64,000 nt of DNA from Bacillus infantis (GCF_020171945.1 NZ_JAIVAP010000001.1:186001-250000), one strand, 5' to 3'; positions 53,984-62,264 are shown, counted from the stretch's first letter. Numbers and translations are program-made. The notes: a model not told the origin generated them from the letters alone.

Positions 53984-54014
53984 AAAGGCCGGCCACAAGA
54001 GTGGACCGGCCTTT
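53984..54014. terminator. Bidirectional terminator between the reductase and the lipoprotein gene
   Basis: AAAGGCCGG-CAC / GTG-CCGGCCTTT hairpin between two convergent genes; the T run is short on both strands. Confidence 0.65.
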
Positions 54015-54040
54015 AAGATGCTGCAAAAATATCAATATGT

Positions 54041-54538
54041 TTATTGGAACATACCTTTGAAAGCTGGAGTGGAAATATCAACACCCTCAAAAACCTTTGT
54101 CATGCCAGTGATATAATCTTCTTTAAAGGTCTCTGCTTCAGCCATGTCCTCTGAACCGGCCTTAAGAAGTTCGCCTTTTTTTGTGAAGTATTGAACGAGG
54201 TTTTCAGATGCACCTTCGATATCCGCAGAATAGTCGCTCAACTCTTCCGGAATTTCGATTCCGTCCAGGCCAGGTTCAAAAGCAGAAGCTGCTTCTGCCG
54301 GATCTTTGCCCTCTTCTGCAAAAGATGCCTCAGTACTGCGGATAAGCTTTGTGACTTCTGATTGATAGCTTAGAAGCGCAGATTTTTGTTCTTTGCTGCC
54401 GTCAGCCTGATCAGCTGCTTCAGTCTCAGCTGCTGAAGTATCCTTTTCGGTATCAGCCTCTTTAGACGTGTCTTCAGAACACGCTGCCAAGCCCGCAGTC
54501 ATAAGCGAAGCCATTAATAATGCCATAAACTTTTTCAT
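54041..54538 (-). CDS. Acidic lipoprotein of unknown function
   Basis: A 165-residue lipoprotein: signal MKKFMALLMASLMTAGLAAC with lipobox LAAC, then a strongly acidic, Ala/Glu/Asp-rich linker, then a helical domain (SYQSEVTKLIRSTEASFAEEG; DIEGASENLVQYFTKKGELL). Start is ATG at 54538 with AAGGAGAGAG upstream; the open frame extends 57 bases further without a site. No family recognised. Confidence 0.75.
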   Translation of the reverse strand: MKKFMALLMASLMTAGLAACSEDTSKEADTEKDTSAAETEAADQADGSKEQKSALLSYQSEVTKLIRSTEASFAEEGKDPAEAASAFEPGLDGIEIPEELSDYSADIEGASENLVQYFTKKGELLKAGSEDMAEAETFKEDYITGMTKVFEGVDISTPAFKGMFQ

Positions 54539-54717
54539 TTCTCTCTCTCCTTTTTCTGTTGACCCTTTTTTAAAAATTAACTTATTTACTGACAATTTAT
54601 AATTTAACTAGTTTTCATAATTTTTTCAACCCCTTTTCGTTCGAAAGTCGAAACAAAAAGATATTTTTGAATAATTTTTAAATATTATGAATAGGCAAAA
54701 TATTTAATTTTTAACAC

Positions 54718-54746
54718 AAAAAAAAAGACCTCCTCCTGGAGGTCAA
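54718..54746 (-). terminator. Terminator of the small membrane protein gene
   Basis: GACCTCC/GGAGGTC hairpin followed by a nine-base T run on the minus strand. Confidence 0.85.
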
Positions 54747-54747
54747 G

Positions 54748-54894
54748 CTAGCTGGTTTTTCTTCCTTTAATGAGATTGATGACGAGCAGTACTGCAGCAA
54801 CAACGAGTAGAATGTGGATGATTCCTCCTGCAATTTTAAAAATGAAGCCAAGCAGCCACAGCAATAATAATGCCCCTATGATAAATTTCAGCAT
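54748..54894 (-). CDS. Lmo0937-family small membrane protein
   Basis: A 48-residue protein: MLKFIIGALLLLWLLGFIFK then an AGG turn, then HILLVVAAVLLVINLIKG and a polar end RKTS. This gives two closely packed hydrophobic helices, the pattern of the Lmo0937 family found across Firmicutes. GGAAG lies a few bases before the ATG. Role unknown; relatives are often stress-inducible. Confidence 0.8.
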   Translation of the reverse strand: MLKFIIGALLLLWLLGFIFKIAGGIIHILLVVAAVLLVINLIKGRKTS

Positions 54895-54966
54895 GTTTAT
54901 CTTCCTTTCAATTCATGGTAGCATTCAAATACCCTTTGATACTCTAGCATAAACACACACGATATA

Positions 54967-55113
54967 TCAGCTGGGATCCGCTTCTTCCTGAATCAATGTT
55001 GTAACGTTGGTATATTCGCCTTTCTGCCTTTCCTGTGATGAGGCATCCTGGTTCAGCTCCTCATTGTCATCAATACCCGGTGCCATTGTCGGTTCTTTCT
55101 TATCTTCAGGCAA
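54967..55113 (-). CDS. Small hydrophilic protein, 48 aa
   Basis: Starts at TTG 55113 after an AGGGAGTG site with a six-base spacer: MPEDKKEPTMAPGIDDNEEL then NQDASSQERQKGEYTNV. Very hydrophilic, probably disordered; similar in composition to small spore-associated proteins, but I cannot name a family. Confidence 0.55.
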   Translation of the reverse strand: MPEDKKEPTMAPGIDDNEELNQDASSQERQKGEYTNVTTLIQEEADPS

Positions 55114-55227
55114 TTTAATCACTCCCTTTTTAATGTTACTATCTCCTTTAAAAGAGATCATATTCCCGGTTTAGCATAGTTCGGAAAGGGAAAAAAACTA
55201 TTAAGAAAATGAAAGGAGTTTTTTTAT

Positions 55228-55431
55228 ATGATAAAAGAATACTCAGTTGTACCTAATAAGGATGAAAACCTCTGGCTGGTAAAACTTGAAGATGCAGCAC
55301 CTGCAGCCCAGTTCGGCAGCCGCTCGGCAGCAGTGGAAGAAGCTGAAAAGATGGCTAAAGATAATAAGCCGAGCAAGGTGACCATTATGGACGATAATCA
55401 TGAGGTCATCGACGAAAAGTTATTTCAATAA
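55228..55431 (+). CDS. DUF2188-family protein
   Basis: A 67-residue protein with the pattern NLWLVKLEDAAPAAQFGSRSAAVEEAEKMAK followed by a short strand and ending VIDEKLFQ, characteristic of DUF2188. AAAGGAG lies before the ATG. Function unknown. Confidence 0.8.
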   Translation: MIKEYSVVPNKDENLWLVKLEDAAPAAQFGSRSAAVEEAEKMAKDNKPSKVTIMDDNHEVIDEKLFQ

Positions 55432-55437
55432 AATATA

Positions 55438-55470
55438 AAAGCCCGGCCTGTACAGGCTGGGCTACCTTTT
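55438..55470. terminator. Terminator shared by DUF2188 gene and its convergent neighbour
   Basis: GCCCgGCCTG-ta-CAGGCtGGGC stem; plus strand continues with TACCTTTTG, minus with TTTTATATTT. It overlaps the last codon of the minus-strand gene. Confidence 0.7.
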
Positions 55471-55881
55471 GCTGTTTAAACCCTCTTCGATCAGGGACTC
55501 CAGAAGTATCCGGTAAGAGCTGCAGAGCTCTACCCCTTCTGTGTCTCCAGCTTCTCCGCAATACTCCCTGAATGTGTCCATTTCCGTATAGACTAAGTTG
55601 AGCAGCCCTTCGTCAAGCTTCAGATTCATTTTCAGACCTCCTGCATCATTCCAGGGCAGCTGCATCAAAAGCTGCTGATAAAGATCATGGAAGATGCTGT
55701 ACTCCCTTTTCAGCTGTTCCCTCTCGCCAATAAGAATATCATCTCTGGTTTGGATCACTTCCCCTCTCCAGTGGATATTGAAGGTGCAAAAAGCCAGCCA
55801 GAAAGAGCTTTCTTTCGGTGAAATCATTATGGTTCCTGCAATGTCTGCCTTACTGCCCTCATCAAACGAAAATATGTCCAT
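55462..55881 (-). CDS. Hypothetical 139-aa protein
   Basis: No family recognised. Soluble, acidic, with a predicted beta-rich first half (TIMISPKESSFWLAFCTFNI) and helical second half (LKREYSIFHDLYQQLLMQLP). GGGAGG is five bases before the ATG at 55881. Confidence 0.65.
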   Translation of the reverse strand: MDIFSFDEGSKADIAGTIMISPKESSFWLAFCTFNIHWRGEVIQTRDDILIGEREQLKREYSIFHDLYQQLLMQLPWNDAGGLKMNLKLDEGLLNLVYTEMDTFREYCGEAGDTEGVELCSSYRILLESLIEEGLNSKR

Positions 55882-56013
55882 ATTTGCCTCCCGGTCTGTT
55901 CTTCCCCTTCTGTGTCACCTGCCTATTATTTGCAGCTTTTCTGCAATCATTACATAGAATAACGCAAAACCAGAAAGGAGCTGTGCCCTATCAGCACCGA
56001 TCATAATTCAGGA

Positions 56014-56688
56014 ATGCCCCCCATCTTATTCACTGAGAACCTGAAAAATTCGGCCCACGGGAATCAGGCCATTTACAAAGACAGTTTATTCAGAGAGGCT
56101 GTCACACGATCAATAGAATCTGTTAAAAAAGATATGCTCGCTGCAGCAGAACGGCATTCGGAGCATCTTGTTGAGTTTGAGGCAGCTTATGTAAAAAAGC
56201 TGAAAGAAAGTATGATGAAGCAGGAGGAAGCTGGCTCGAGGATTCTACAGCGGCTGGATATGATGGAAAATCATCAACTGCAGCTGACAGAAATAGTGGA
56301 GCAAAAAGCGGCTGGCCAGGAAGAATGGAATGATCAGCAAATCATACAGGAGGCGATGATGCTGGAACTATCCCGAAAGATGGATAATTTGCTTCCGCCT
56401 CATGGACTTTTAGAAGAACAGGAAGATTTGAAGAATAAAGTGGATTCTCTCGCAAATTTGCATGAAATGACCCATAAGACCATTATGGAACGTCTTGATA
56501 AGCAGGAAGATCTGCTTCAGAAACTTGGCAGGCATTACGAAGAGCTGCGTTCAGTCATGCAGGATCGATTTGCGGCTGTCAGCAGTTTTCTTGAAGACCG
56601 TTTTTATAAACTGACACAGCCTGTACAGCGTTTAGTGATCAAAGATAAACAGATGGAAAAAGAGGAAGATGAAAGAACAATTGTATAA
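56014..56688 (+). CDS. Coiled-coil protein of unknown function
   Basis: A 224-residue, highly charged, almost entirely helical protein (VTRSIESVKKDMLAAAERHS; LLEEQEDLKNKVDSLANLHE). No membrane segment or known domain. The ATG at 56014 has no real ribosome binding site. A perfect AAAGGAG at 55974-55980 lies nine bases before an in-frame ATC at 55990, so translation may begin there and add eight residues. Ends at a terminator shared with nothing else on the plus strand. Confidence 0.7.
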   Translation: MPPILFTENLKNSAHGNQAIYKDSLFREAVTRSIESVKKDMLAAAERHSEHLVEFEAAYVKKLKESMMKQEEAGSRILQRLDMMENHQLQLTEIVEQKAAGQEEWNDQQIIQEAMMLELSRKMDNLLPPHGLLEEQEDLKNKVDSLANLHEMTHKTIMERLDKQEDLLQKLGRHYEELRSVMQDRFAAVSSFLEDRFYKLTQPVQRLVIKDKQMEKEEDERTIV

Positions 56689-56692
56689 AGGA

Positions 56693-56727
56693 AAAGAGGC
56701 CGAATGGTATATCGGCCTCTTTTTTCA
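56693..56727 (+). terminator. Terminator of the coiled-coil protein gene
   Basis: AAAGAGGCCGA/TCGGCCTCTTT hairpin followed by TTTCAG on the plus strand. Confidence 0.85.
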
Positions 56728-56736
56728 GTCCCTATA

Positions 56737-57582
56737 TCAATCAAGTATCCTGACTGTCAATGTCTGTCTGCCAAACTTGATTGCTTCTTCTTTGGTCGGG
56801 ATAAAGACATCAATTTTATTACCTTTAATGCTGCCCCCTGTATCTCCGGCAATCGCATTGCCGTACCCTTCAACATATACCTTTGAGCCTAGAGGAATGA
56901 CATTGGGATCTACCGATATGACTTTCTGATCGGGATTTGCATTTAAATCAATTCCCGTAGCTGTGACGCCTGAACAGCCTTCACAGCTGGCAGTATAGGC
57001 GGTTGCTGTAACGGTGATTTCCTTGCCAGTCTCTTCCTGCTTGACAGGTGCACTGGCTTCAGGAGCGGGCTGGGCATTTACAGATGCTTTGCTTTCAGCT
57101 GGCTTAGACTCAGCAGGAGCTGTTTTCTCAGGAGCAGGAGACTTTTCGGCAGCTTTTACGGCCTGCTGTTTTTCAGGCTGTACCTGTTCTTTAAGCTCTG
57201 ATGCTGCCGGTTTTTCCTCTTTGCTTCCTTTTGGATGGATGACCAGGACCTGATCAGGATAGATCAAGTCTGAAGACAGATTGTTCCAGTGCATCAAATC
57301 GCTGACGGAAACACTGTAATTCCTGCTGATATTCCACAGCGTATCCCCGGATTTAATTATGTATTTTTTTTCTGGAAAAATAGAAAGAGTGGTTTCTGCT
57401 CTGATCACGTCTGAAGATAAATCATTCCACTGCTTAATATCGTTTATTGTTACTTCATATTTTTGGGAAAGCCCCCAAAGGGTATCTCCCTTTTTTACGG
57501 AAATTTCATCTGCTTGTGCATTGGCTCCGGCAGATCCGGCCATGGCTGCTGCCGCTACTAAAGATAAGATTTGTTTTTTCAT
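56737..57582 (-). CDS. yocH: LysM and 3D-domain cell-wall protein (YocH-like)
   Basis: A 281-residue secreted peptidoglycan-active protein. The signal peptide (MKKQILSLVAAAAMAGSAGA, then NAQA) is followed by two LysM domains (KKGDTLWGLSQKYEV; KSGDTLWNISRNYSV). A Pro/Ala/Lys linker then leads to a 3D domain (VTATAYTASCEGCSGVTATG; GDTGGSIKGNKIDVFIPTKEEA) whose DxxxxxGxxxxxxD acids form the lytic site. This is the YocH arrangement. AGGAGG precedes the ATG. A candidate WalR box lies ~100 bases upstream. Confidence 0.9.
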   Translation of the reverse strand: MKKQILSLVAAAAMAGSAGANAQADEISVKKGDTLWGLSQKYEVTINDIKQWNDLSSDVIRAETTLSIFPEKKYIIKSGDTLWNISRNYSVSVSDLMHWNNLSSDLIYPDQVLVIHPKGSKEEKPAASELKEQVQPEKQQAVKAAEKSPAPEKTAPAESKPAESKASVNAQPAPEASAPVKQEETGKEITVTATAYTASCEGCSGVTATGIDLNANPDQKVISVDPNVIPLGSKVYVEGYGNAIAGDTGGSIKGNKIDVFIPTKEEAIKFGRQTLTVRILD

Positions 57583-57681
57583 TCTGATAACCTCCTGATA
57601 GCTATTTCTCGCTAACGGAATCTATCATAGCATGAAAAAATCCGAGAAAAAGAACAGGCATATAATAATTCCTTTACGTTC

Positions 57682-57698
57682 ATGACAAGCATTTAACA
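57682..57698 (-). promoter_or_regulatory. Candidate WalR box upstream of the YocH-like gene
   Basis: On the minus strand TGTTAA-ATGCT-TGTCAT matches the WalR direct repeat TGTWAH-N5-TGTWAH with one mismatch. B. subtilis yocH is a known WalRK target, so the site fits the gene. Confidence 0.5.
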
Positions 57699-57773
57699 GC
57701 AATATTTCGCTTCTCGAATTTTCTTCTAATTTTTGTAGAATGTGGAAAATTCTAAAATTATTTGATAATTCCC

Positions 57774-57802
57774 TTCACAAATAACGTAACTGAATGTATA
57801 CT
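57774..57802 (+). promoter_or_regulatory. Promoter for yhfH
   Basis: TTCACA (57774-57779), 17 bases, TATACT (57797-57802): a good sigma-A promoter about 50 bases before the small yhfH-like gene. Confidence 0.65.
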
Positions 57803-57856
57803 GTACTATAACAGAAATAAATAAATTTAATTGTATTATAAAAGGAGGAGTTATCA

Positions 57857-57991
57857 ATGATTAAGAACCCGGTTGAATTTTTCAGGAACCTTCCGAAGAA
57901 GGAATGTCCGGAATGCGGCGAGTATATGGAAGAGCAGGCAGAATCTTATTTGCTGGAATGCGACAGATGCCTGGCTAAAAAACATGAATAG
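57857..57991 (+). CDS. yhfH: YhfH-family small zinc-ribbon-like protein
   Basis: A 44-residue protein: MIKNPVEFFRNLPKKECPEC then GEYMEEQAESYLLECDRC. Two Cys pairs (CPEC and CDRC) form a presumed zinc knuckle, and the NPVEFFRNLPKK start is the YhfH signature. AAAGGAGGAG precedes the ATG. Function unknown. Confidence 0.85.
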   Translation: MIKNPVEFFRNLPKKECPECGEYMEEQAESYLLECDRCLAKKHE

Positions 57992-57998
57992 CAGTCGG

Positions 57999-58026
57999 AA
58001 ACGGGCTGAGCCCGTTTTTTTTTTTT
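57999..58026 (+). terminator. Terminator of yhfH
   Basis: AACGGGC-tga-GCCCGTT hairpin followed by a long T run. Confidence 0.9.
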
Positions 58027-58138
58027 GGAAAAGATTAAAAATATTTAGATAAATGATATGAAAATGCCTTCCGATGAAGTATAATTTCCTTAGGGTACCG
58101 AAACATTTTCCCGATTTACCTAAAGGAGGTCTTTATAA

Positions 58139-59956
58139 ATGCCTGAAAAAACACTTGTTAAAAGACTCGCACGCTCAGAAGTCCCTGAGGCTATTACATG
58201 GGATTTGAATGATTTGTTTTCATCTGAAGAAAACTGGAAGAGTGAGCTTAAAAGCCTGGAAGCGGACCTGTCCCAGTTTGATTCATACAAAGGCAGGCTT
58301 GCCGGCGACTCTGCTGTCCTGAAGGAATGCCTGCTGGCACAGGAAGCTTATTCAATCCGGATGGTCCAGGCCGGAACCTATGCTTCCCTCCGCCAATCTG
58401 AAGATGGATCAGATCCTGACAATCAGTCCAACGCTTCCCTGGCAGCTTCGCTCCGGGCAAAAGTAAATTCCGCCCTTTCCTTCATTGAATCGGAAATCCT
58501 GGCTTTTGAAGACGGGATGCTTGAGAAGTACATAAAAGAACAGCCGGAGCTGGAAGCATTCAGAAAGAGTCTTGAAGAGCTTCTTGAAACAAAAAAACAT
58601 AAGCTCAGCCCAGAGACTGAGGAAGTCCTTGCCTCACTTGGCGAGGTTCATGCATCTCCATATCAGGTTTATCAGAACAGCAAGCTGGCAGATATGCAGT
58701 TCGCTTCATTTGAGGACAAGGAGGGCAATGTACTCCCAAATTCTTTTGCCCTGTTTGAAGACCGTTATGAATTTTCGCCTGATACACATACAAGAAGAGC
58801 AGCTTATGAATCTTTCACTGATACGCTGAAGCAGTATAAGAACACGTTTGCTGCCGCCTATTCGGCGGAAGTGAAAAGGCAGGTGGTTCTGTCCCGGGCT
58901 AGAAAGTATGAATCTGCAACAGAAATGCTGCTGGAGCCTCAGCAGGTTACAGAGGAAATGTACCATAACCAGCTTGATATCATCGGGGAAGAATTGGCCC
59001 CTATCATGCGCAAATATGCTGAACTGAAAAAGACGGTACTTGGCCTTGATAAGATGACATTTGCTGACCTAAAGGCGCCGCTTGACCCTGAATTCAACCC
59101 GGCCACCACCTATGATTCTGCAAGTGAAGTCATCCTGGAAGCTCTTCAGGTGATGGGGCCTGAGTATACAGAAATCATGAAAAAAGGCCTTGAGGACAGA
59201 TGGGTCGACCTTGCTGACAATATCGGCAAATCGACAGGTGCGTTCTGCTCAAGCCCTTACGGTTCTCACCCTTATATCCTGATCACATGGACAGATACAA
59301 TGCGCGGAGCATTCGTACTGGCCCATGAATTAGGCCATGCCGGCCATTTCTACCTGGCAAATAAAAATCAGCGGATCATGAATACCCGTCCCTCTACCTA
59401 TTTTGTAGAAGCGCCATCGACGATCAATGAGCTTTTGCTGGGCCAGCATCTTCTGGAAGGTACAGAAGATCCGCGGATGAAACGCTGGGTCATCCTGCAG
59501 CTCCTTGGAACCTATTATCATAATTTTGTTACGCACCTGCTGGAAGGAAGGTATCAGAGAAGGGTCTATGCTTTGGCTGAGCAAGGGGTTCCCCTGACGG
59601 CTGCTGTATTATCCAAGGAGAAGAAACAGGTGCTCGAAGACTTCTGGGGCAGTTCAGTTGAAATTGACGAAGGTGCAAGCCTGACATGGATGAGGCAGCC
59701 TCATTACTACATGGGTCTGTATCCTTATACTTACTCTGCAGGATTAACTGTATCAACTGCTGTAGCACAGAGGATCAAGGAAGAAGGAAAGCCTGCAGTT
59801 GACCAGTGGATCAATGTACTGAAAGCCGGAGGCACGAAAAAGCCGCTTGAGCTGATCAAGGATGCGGGCGTTGATATGAGCAAGCCGGATTCAATACGGA
59901 AAGCTGTTTCTTTTGTCGGTTCTCTTGTTGATGAATTGGCAGACAGCTACCAATAA
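58139..59956 (+). CDS. pepF: Oligoendopeptidase F (M3 family)
   Basis: Cytosolic zinc metallopeptidase of 605 aa that degrades short peptides. The active site HELGHAGHFY lies near residues 396-405, with the third zinc ligand Glu in the later FVEAPSTINELLLGQHL. N-terminal EAITWDLNDLFSSEENWKSELK is the PepF family start. AAAGGAGGTC precedes the ATG. It stands alone between terminators. Confidence 0.93.
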   Translation: MPEKTLVKRLARSEVPEAITWDLNDLFSSEENWKSELKSLEADLSQFDSYKGRLAGDSAVLKECLLAQEAYSIRMVQAGTYASLRQSEDGSDPDNQSNASLAASLRAKVNSALSFIESEILAFEDGMLEKYIKEQPELEAFRKSLEELLETKKHKLSPETEEVLASLGEVHASPYQVYQNSKLADMQFASFEDKEGNVLPNSFALFEDRYEFSPDTHTRRAAYESFTDTLKQYKNTFAAAYSAEVKRQVVLSRARKYESATEMLLEPQQVTEEMYHNQLDIIGEELAPIMRKYAELKKTVLGLDKMTFADLKAPLDPEFNPATTYDSASEVILEALQVMGPEYTEIMKKGLEDRWVDLADNIGKSTGAFCSSPYGSHPYILITWTDTMRGAFVLAHELGHAGHFYLANKNQRIMNTRPSTYFVEAPSTINELLLGQHLLEGTEDPRMKRWVILQLLGTYYHNFVTHLLEGRYQRRVYALAEQGVPLTAAVLSKEKKQVLEDFWGSSVEIDEGASLTWMRQPHYYMGLYPYTYSAGLTVSTAVAQRIKEEGKPAVDQWINVLKAGGTKKPLELIKDAGVDMSKPDSIRKAVSFVGSLVDELADSYQ

Positions 59957-59960
59957 TAAA

Positions 59961-59994
59961 TGAGGGTGAGCCTGATTCAGGCTCACCCTCTTTA
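59961..59994. terminator. Terminator between pepF and the convergent esterase-family gene
   Basis: A 13-bp perfect stem GAGGGTGAGCCTG/CAGGCTCACCCTC between two convergent stop codons. Confidence 0.8.
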
Positions 59995-61242
59995 GTCAAG
60001 GGGTCTTAAAGCAGAAGTGCGGTCAATGAAAAGAAACCCATCATACCGGTCAGAAATTTGTGAAGGAACATAATTTCCATTTAGTTCAAATTCGGGATTA
60101 TACACGACCCCAATCGCTCTGTGTCCGATCGTTTCTTGAAAAAGGCTGCGATTTTCGCTGTTAAAGAGAATCAGCTTATTATGAGCACCAGCCCGGTGCA
60201 GCAAATCCTCCCAGCTCCCTTCTGCTGCAGGAGGCAGAAGCATCACTTCCCTTCTCTCCCCCCAGCTGCGTCCGGCAATCACGGTCCCATCGTATGTTCC
60301 CAGACCGAGCGCAAATACTTTGCCGGCATACCTCTCCCTGAGAATCTGGCCGACATTTGTCATACCATGCATTTCCATATCAGTCGCTCTTGCATCACCG
60401 ATATGCGTATTATGCTCCCAGATGACAACCTTTGTATCTTTACCATTATATTTAATGATTTCCTCAATTGCGCTGACCATATGCCTGTCCCTAATGTTCC
60501 AGTCCTCAGATCCGCCTTTTACCATTGACCGGTAATAACTTTCCGCATGAAGGGCAACAAGGCTATTGACTGAAAGATTAAGCGCCATTTCATTTTGGGG
60601 AGGGTAATTTGTCATGTTTCTGCGGATGTTAAGCAGCAGCTCCATTACTTCTTCCTCGCAAGATTCTCCATAAAAGCCTGACGACACCGCATAATCCTCA
60701 GGATTCCTGTAATAAGGCTCAAAACATGAAAAAGCTTTTTTGGCAGCTTTTGCATCATTGGAGCTGTCTTTTTCAAGATGCTGGATGATTTCCTCCATTG
60801 ATTCCCACAAACTGTAGACATCCAAACCGTAAAAGCCAATCATATCTTCTTTTGCCTGCTCATTATAATTCCTGAGCCATAAGATAAAATCCTGGATCTC
60901 CTGATTGGCCCACATCCACTCAGGCCATCTGTTAAATGCTGCTTTCAATACATCCTGAGGGAGGCGCTGATTATACGACTTAATATAGCTGTTGATCTCG
61001 AAACAGGAGGGCCAGTCCCCTTCTGCACAGACAGCCTTGAAGCCATATTGTCCGATAAGCTTCTTTGTAAGCTCTGCCCTCCAGATATAAAATTCTGATG
61101 TTCCATGGGAAGCTTCCCCCAGAAGGACGAATTGGGCGCTGCCGGCAGCTTCTGCTGCTGCATCCAAGTCATTGAAATCATCGATCCTAATACTGTGCGC
61201 CTGGATATCTGAGATTAATCTTTCTGCATTGTTTTTAAACAT
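59992..61242 (-). CDS. Erythromycin-esterase-family protein
   Basis: A 416-residue protein of the Ere/EreA-like superfamily. The family's conserved His/Glu residues are in FVLLGEASHGTSEFYIWRAEL, VCAEGDWPSCFEIN and VIWEHNTHIGDARATDM. Confirmed members hydrolyse the macrolactone ring of erythromycin, but many Bacillus homologues (for example YbfO-like) lack proven resistance activity, so resistance should not be assumed. ATG at 61242 follows AGGAGG; the frame extends 87 bases further upstream. Confidence 0.87.
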   Translation of the reverse strand: MFKNNAERLISDIQAHSIRIDDFNDLDAAAEAAGSAQFVLLGEASHGTSEFYIWRAELTKKLIGQYGFKAVCAEGDWPSCFEINSYIKSYNQRLPQDVLKAAFNRWPEWMWANQEIQDFILWLRNYNEQAKEDMIGFYGLDVYSLWESMEEIIQHLEKDSSNDAKAAKKAFSCFEPYYRNPEDYAVSSGFYGESCEEEVMELLLNIRRNMTNYPPQNEMALNLSVNSLVALHAESYYRSMVKGGSEDWNIRDRHMVSAIEEIIKYNGKDTKVVIWEHNTHIGDARATDMEMHGMTNVGQILRERYAGKVFALGLGTYDGTVIAGRSWGERREVMLLPPAAEGSWEDLLHRAGAHNKLILFNSENRSLFQETIGHRAIGVVYNPEFELNGNYVPSQISDRYDGFLFIDRTSALRPLD

Positions 61243-61390
61243 TTCCGGCCTCCTCTTTTTTCTATCTGTTATGCGTTTTCCCGGCTGCACACATCCTAAA
61301 GCCTCTGCTTTAATTTGGTCGTAATGCATAGTGGAGATGCATCAGGAGAAACTTTTAAATAGAAGGTTCGAAAAAAAGGAGGGGATATAC

Positions 61391-61582
61391 TTGCAGGAGA
61401 AAAAAACAGAAGACCCTAAGAATTTTGCACCTTCCGAGCCTGAAATGACAATAGACACTGATGCCCGCGGAATTAACGAAAGAAATACGCCAGGAGACTC
61501 AGTCAATGAGCATGAATCACTGGAAACAGCCAATAGCATGATAGCTGCAGGCGAAATCGGACAGCAAAACGAGAACTTATAA
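61391..61582 (+). CDS. Small hydrophilic protein upstream of the SplA-like gene
   Basis: A 63-residue acidic protein (MQEKKTEDPKNFAPSEPEMT ... DARGINERNTPGDSVNEHES). The start is TTG at 61391, six bases after AGGAGGGG; an in-frame ATG at 61331 has no comparable site. It probably shares a transcript with the next gene (14-base gap). No family recognised. Confidence 0.6.
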   Translation: MQEKKTEDPKNFAPSEPEMTIDTDARGINERNTPGDSVNEHESLETANSMIAAGEIGQQNENL

Positions 61583-61596
61583 AGGAGAATGCCAAT

Positions 61597-61833
61597 ATGG
61601 ATATGATCAATCCTAGAGAAGTAAAAGCCGGAGATGAGGTATTTGTCATATATAACAACCCCCATACCCCTACCGTCTCAAATATCCGGGCAGCAGAAAT
61701 CGTCCAGCATCCAAAAGATCCAAACGCTTATGCCCTATTCCTAAACGAAACCTTTCACGTAATCGAAGACGACGACGCCCTATTCACCTCACAAGCCGCC
61801 GCAGAAAAAGCATTTGAAGAACATTATGAATAG
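61597..61833 (+). CDS. SplA-like transcriptional regulator
   Basis: A 78-residue protein that closely follows B. subtilis SplA (79 aa), the TRAP-like regulator of spore photoproduct lyase: EVKAGDEVFVIYNNPHTPTV, then EIVQHPKDPNAYALFLNETF and ALFTSQAAAEKAFEEHYE. SplA represses splB in B. subtilis. No splB follows; the next 430 bases are repeats. AAAGGAG precedes the ATG. Confidence 0.8.
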   Translation: MDMINPREVKAGDEVFVIYNNPHTPTVSNIRAAEIVQHPKDPNAYALFLNETFHVIEDDDALFTSQAAAEKAFEEHYE

Positions 61834-61955
61834 AAAAGCGGAAAAGCCTTGTTCAGACCCGACAAGCATAAGGCGCTTAGGAATAGAAGGCGTTCTTTGC
61901 CTTCAATTCCTAAGTGACTTATGACTCGAGGGTCTAGGCTTTGGAGCTGGACAAT
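61832..61955. repeat. Structured repeat, copy 1 of the tandem array
   Basis: Begins agaaaagcgg, ends ggagctggacaat. Nested stems: AAAGCCT/AGGCTTT, GACCC/GGGTC, and an inner hairpin GCGCTTAGGAAT/ATTCCTAAGTGA around the gttctttgc loop, framed by CATAAG/CTTATG. It overlaps the last base pairs of the SplA-like gene's stop region. Confidence 0.8.
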
Positions 61956-62079
61956 AGAAAAGCGGAGGGCGCTTGCTCAGCCCTGACAAGCATAAGACGA
62001 GCAGGACGGAAGGTTGTTCTTTAACCTTCTGGCCTGATTGGCTTATGACTCGAAGGGCTAGCGCCCGGAGCTGGACAAT
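61956..62079. repeat. Structured repeat, copy 2
   Basis: Starts directly after copy 1 in the same orientation. The stems are GGGCGC/GCGCCC, AGCCCT/AGGGCT and a CATAAG...CTTATG hairpin with an AAGGTTG/AACCTT tip, so each helix differs in sequence from copy 1 but still pairs. Confidence 0.8.
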
Positions 62080-62264
62080 AGAAAAGCGGAGGCGACTGTT
62101 CAGAATCAAGGAACGCAGGCTAAAGACGCCACGTCCTGTGGCAACGCCTGCATTACCCGCGTCCTGCGGGCCCAGCATAAGACGCTTTGGAATTGAAGGC
62201 GTTCTTTGCCTTTAATCCTTGCGTGGCTTATGACTCGAGGCTCTAGCCGCCGGAGCTGGACAAT
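62080..62264. repeat. Structured repeat, copy 3, carrying a ~70-bp insertion
   Basis: The conserved ends and the CATAAGACGC.../...GTGGCTTATG hairpin are present. Between the first loop and that hairpin lies an extra ~70 bp (62104-62173) that is itself nested: GCAGGC/GCCTGC around GCCAC/GTGGC, then CCGC/GCGG. Pairing of the middle stem is disrupted on its 5' side. Confidence 0.75.

Noticed and set aside
59992-61242. Calling the esterase-family gene a macrolide resistance gene
   Set aside because: Family membership alone does not show erythromycin hydrolysis, and there is no resistance-type context or mobile element around it.
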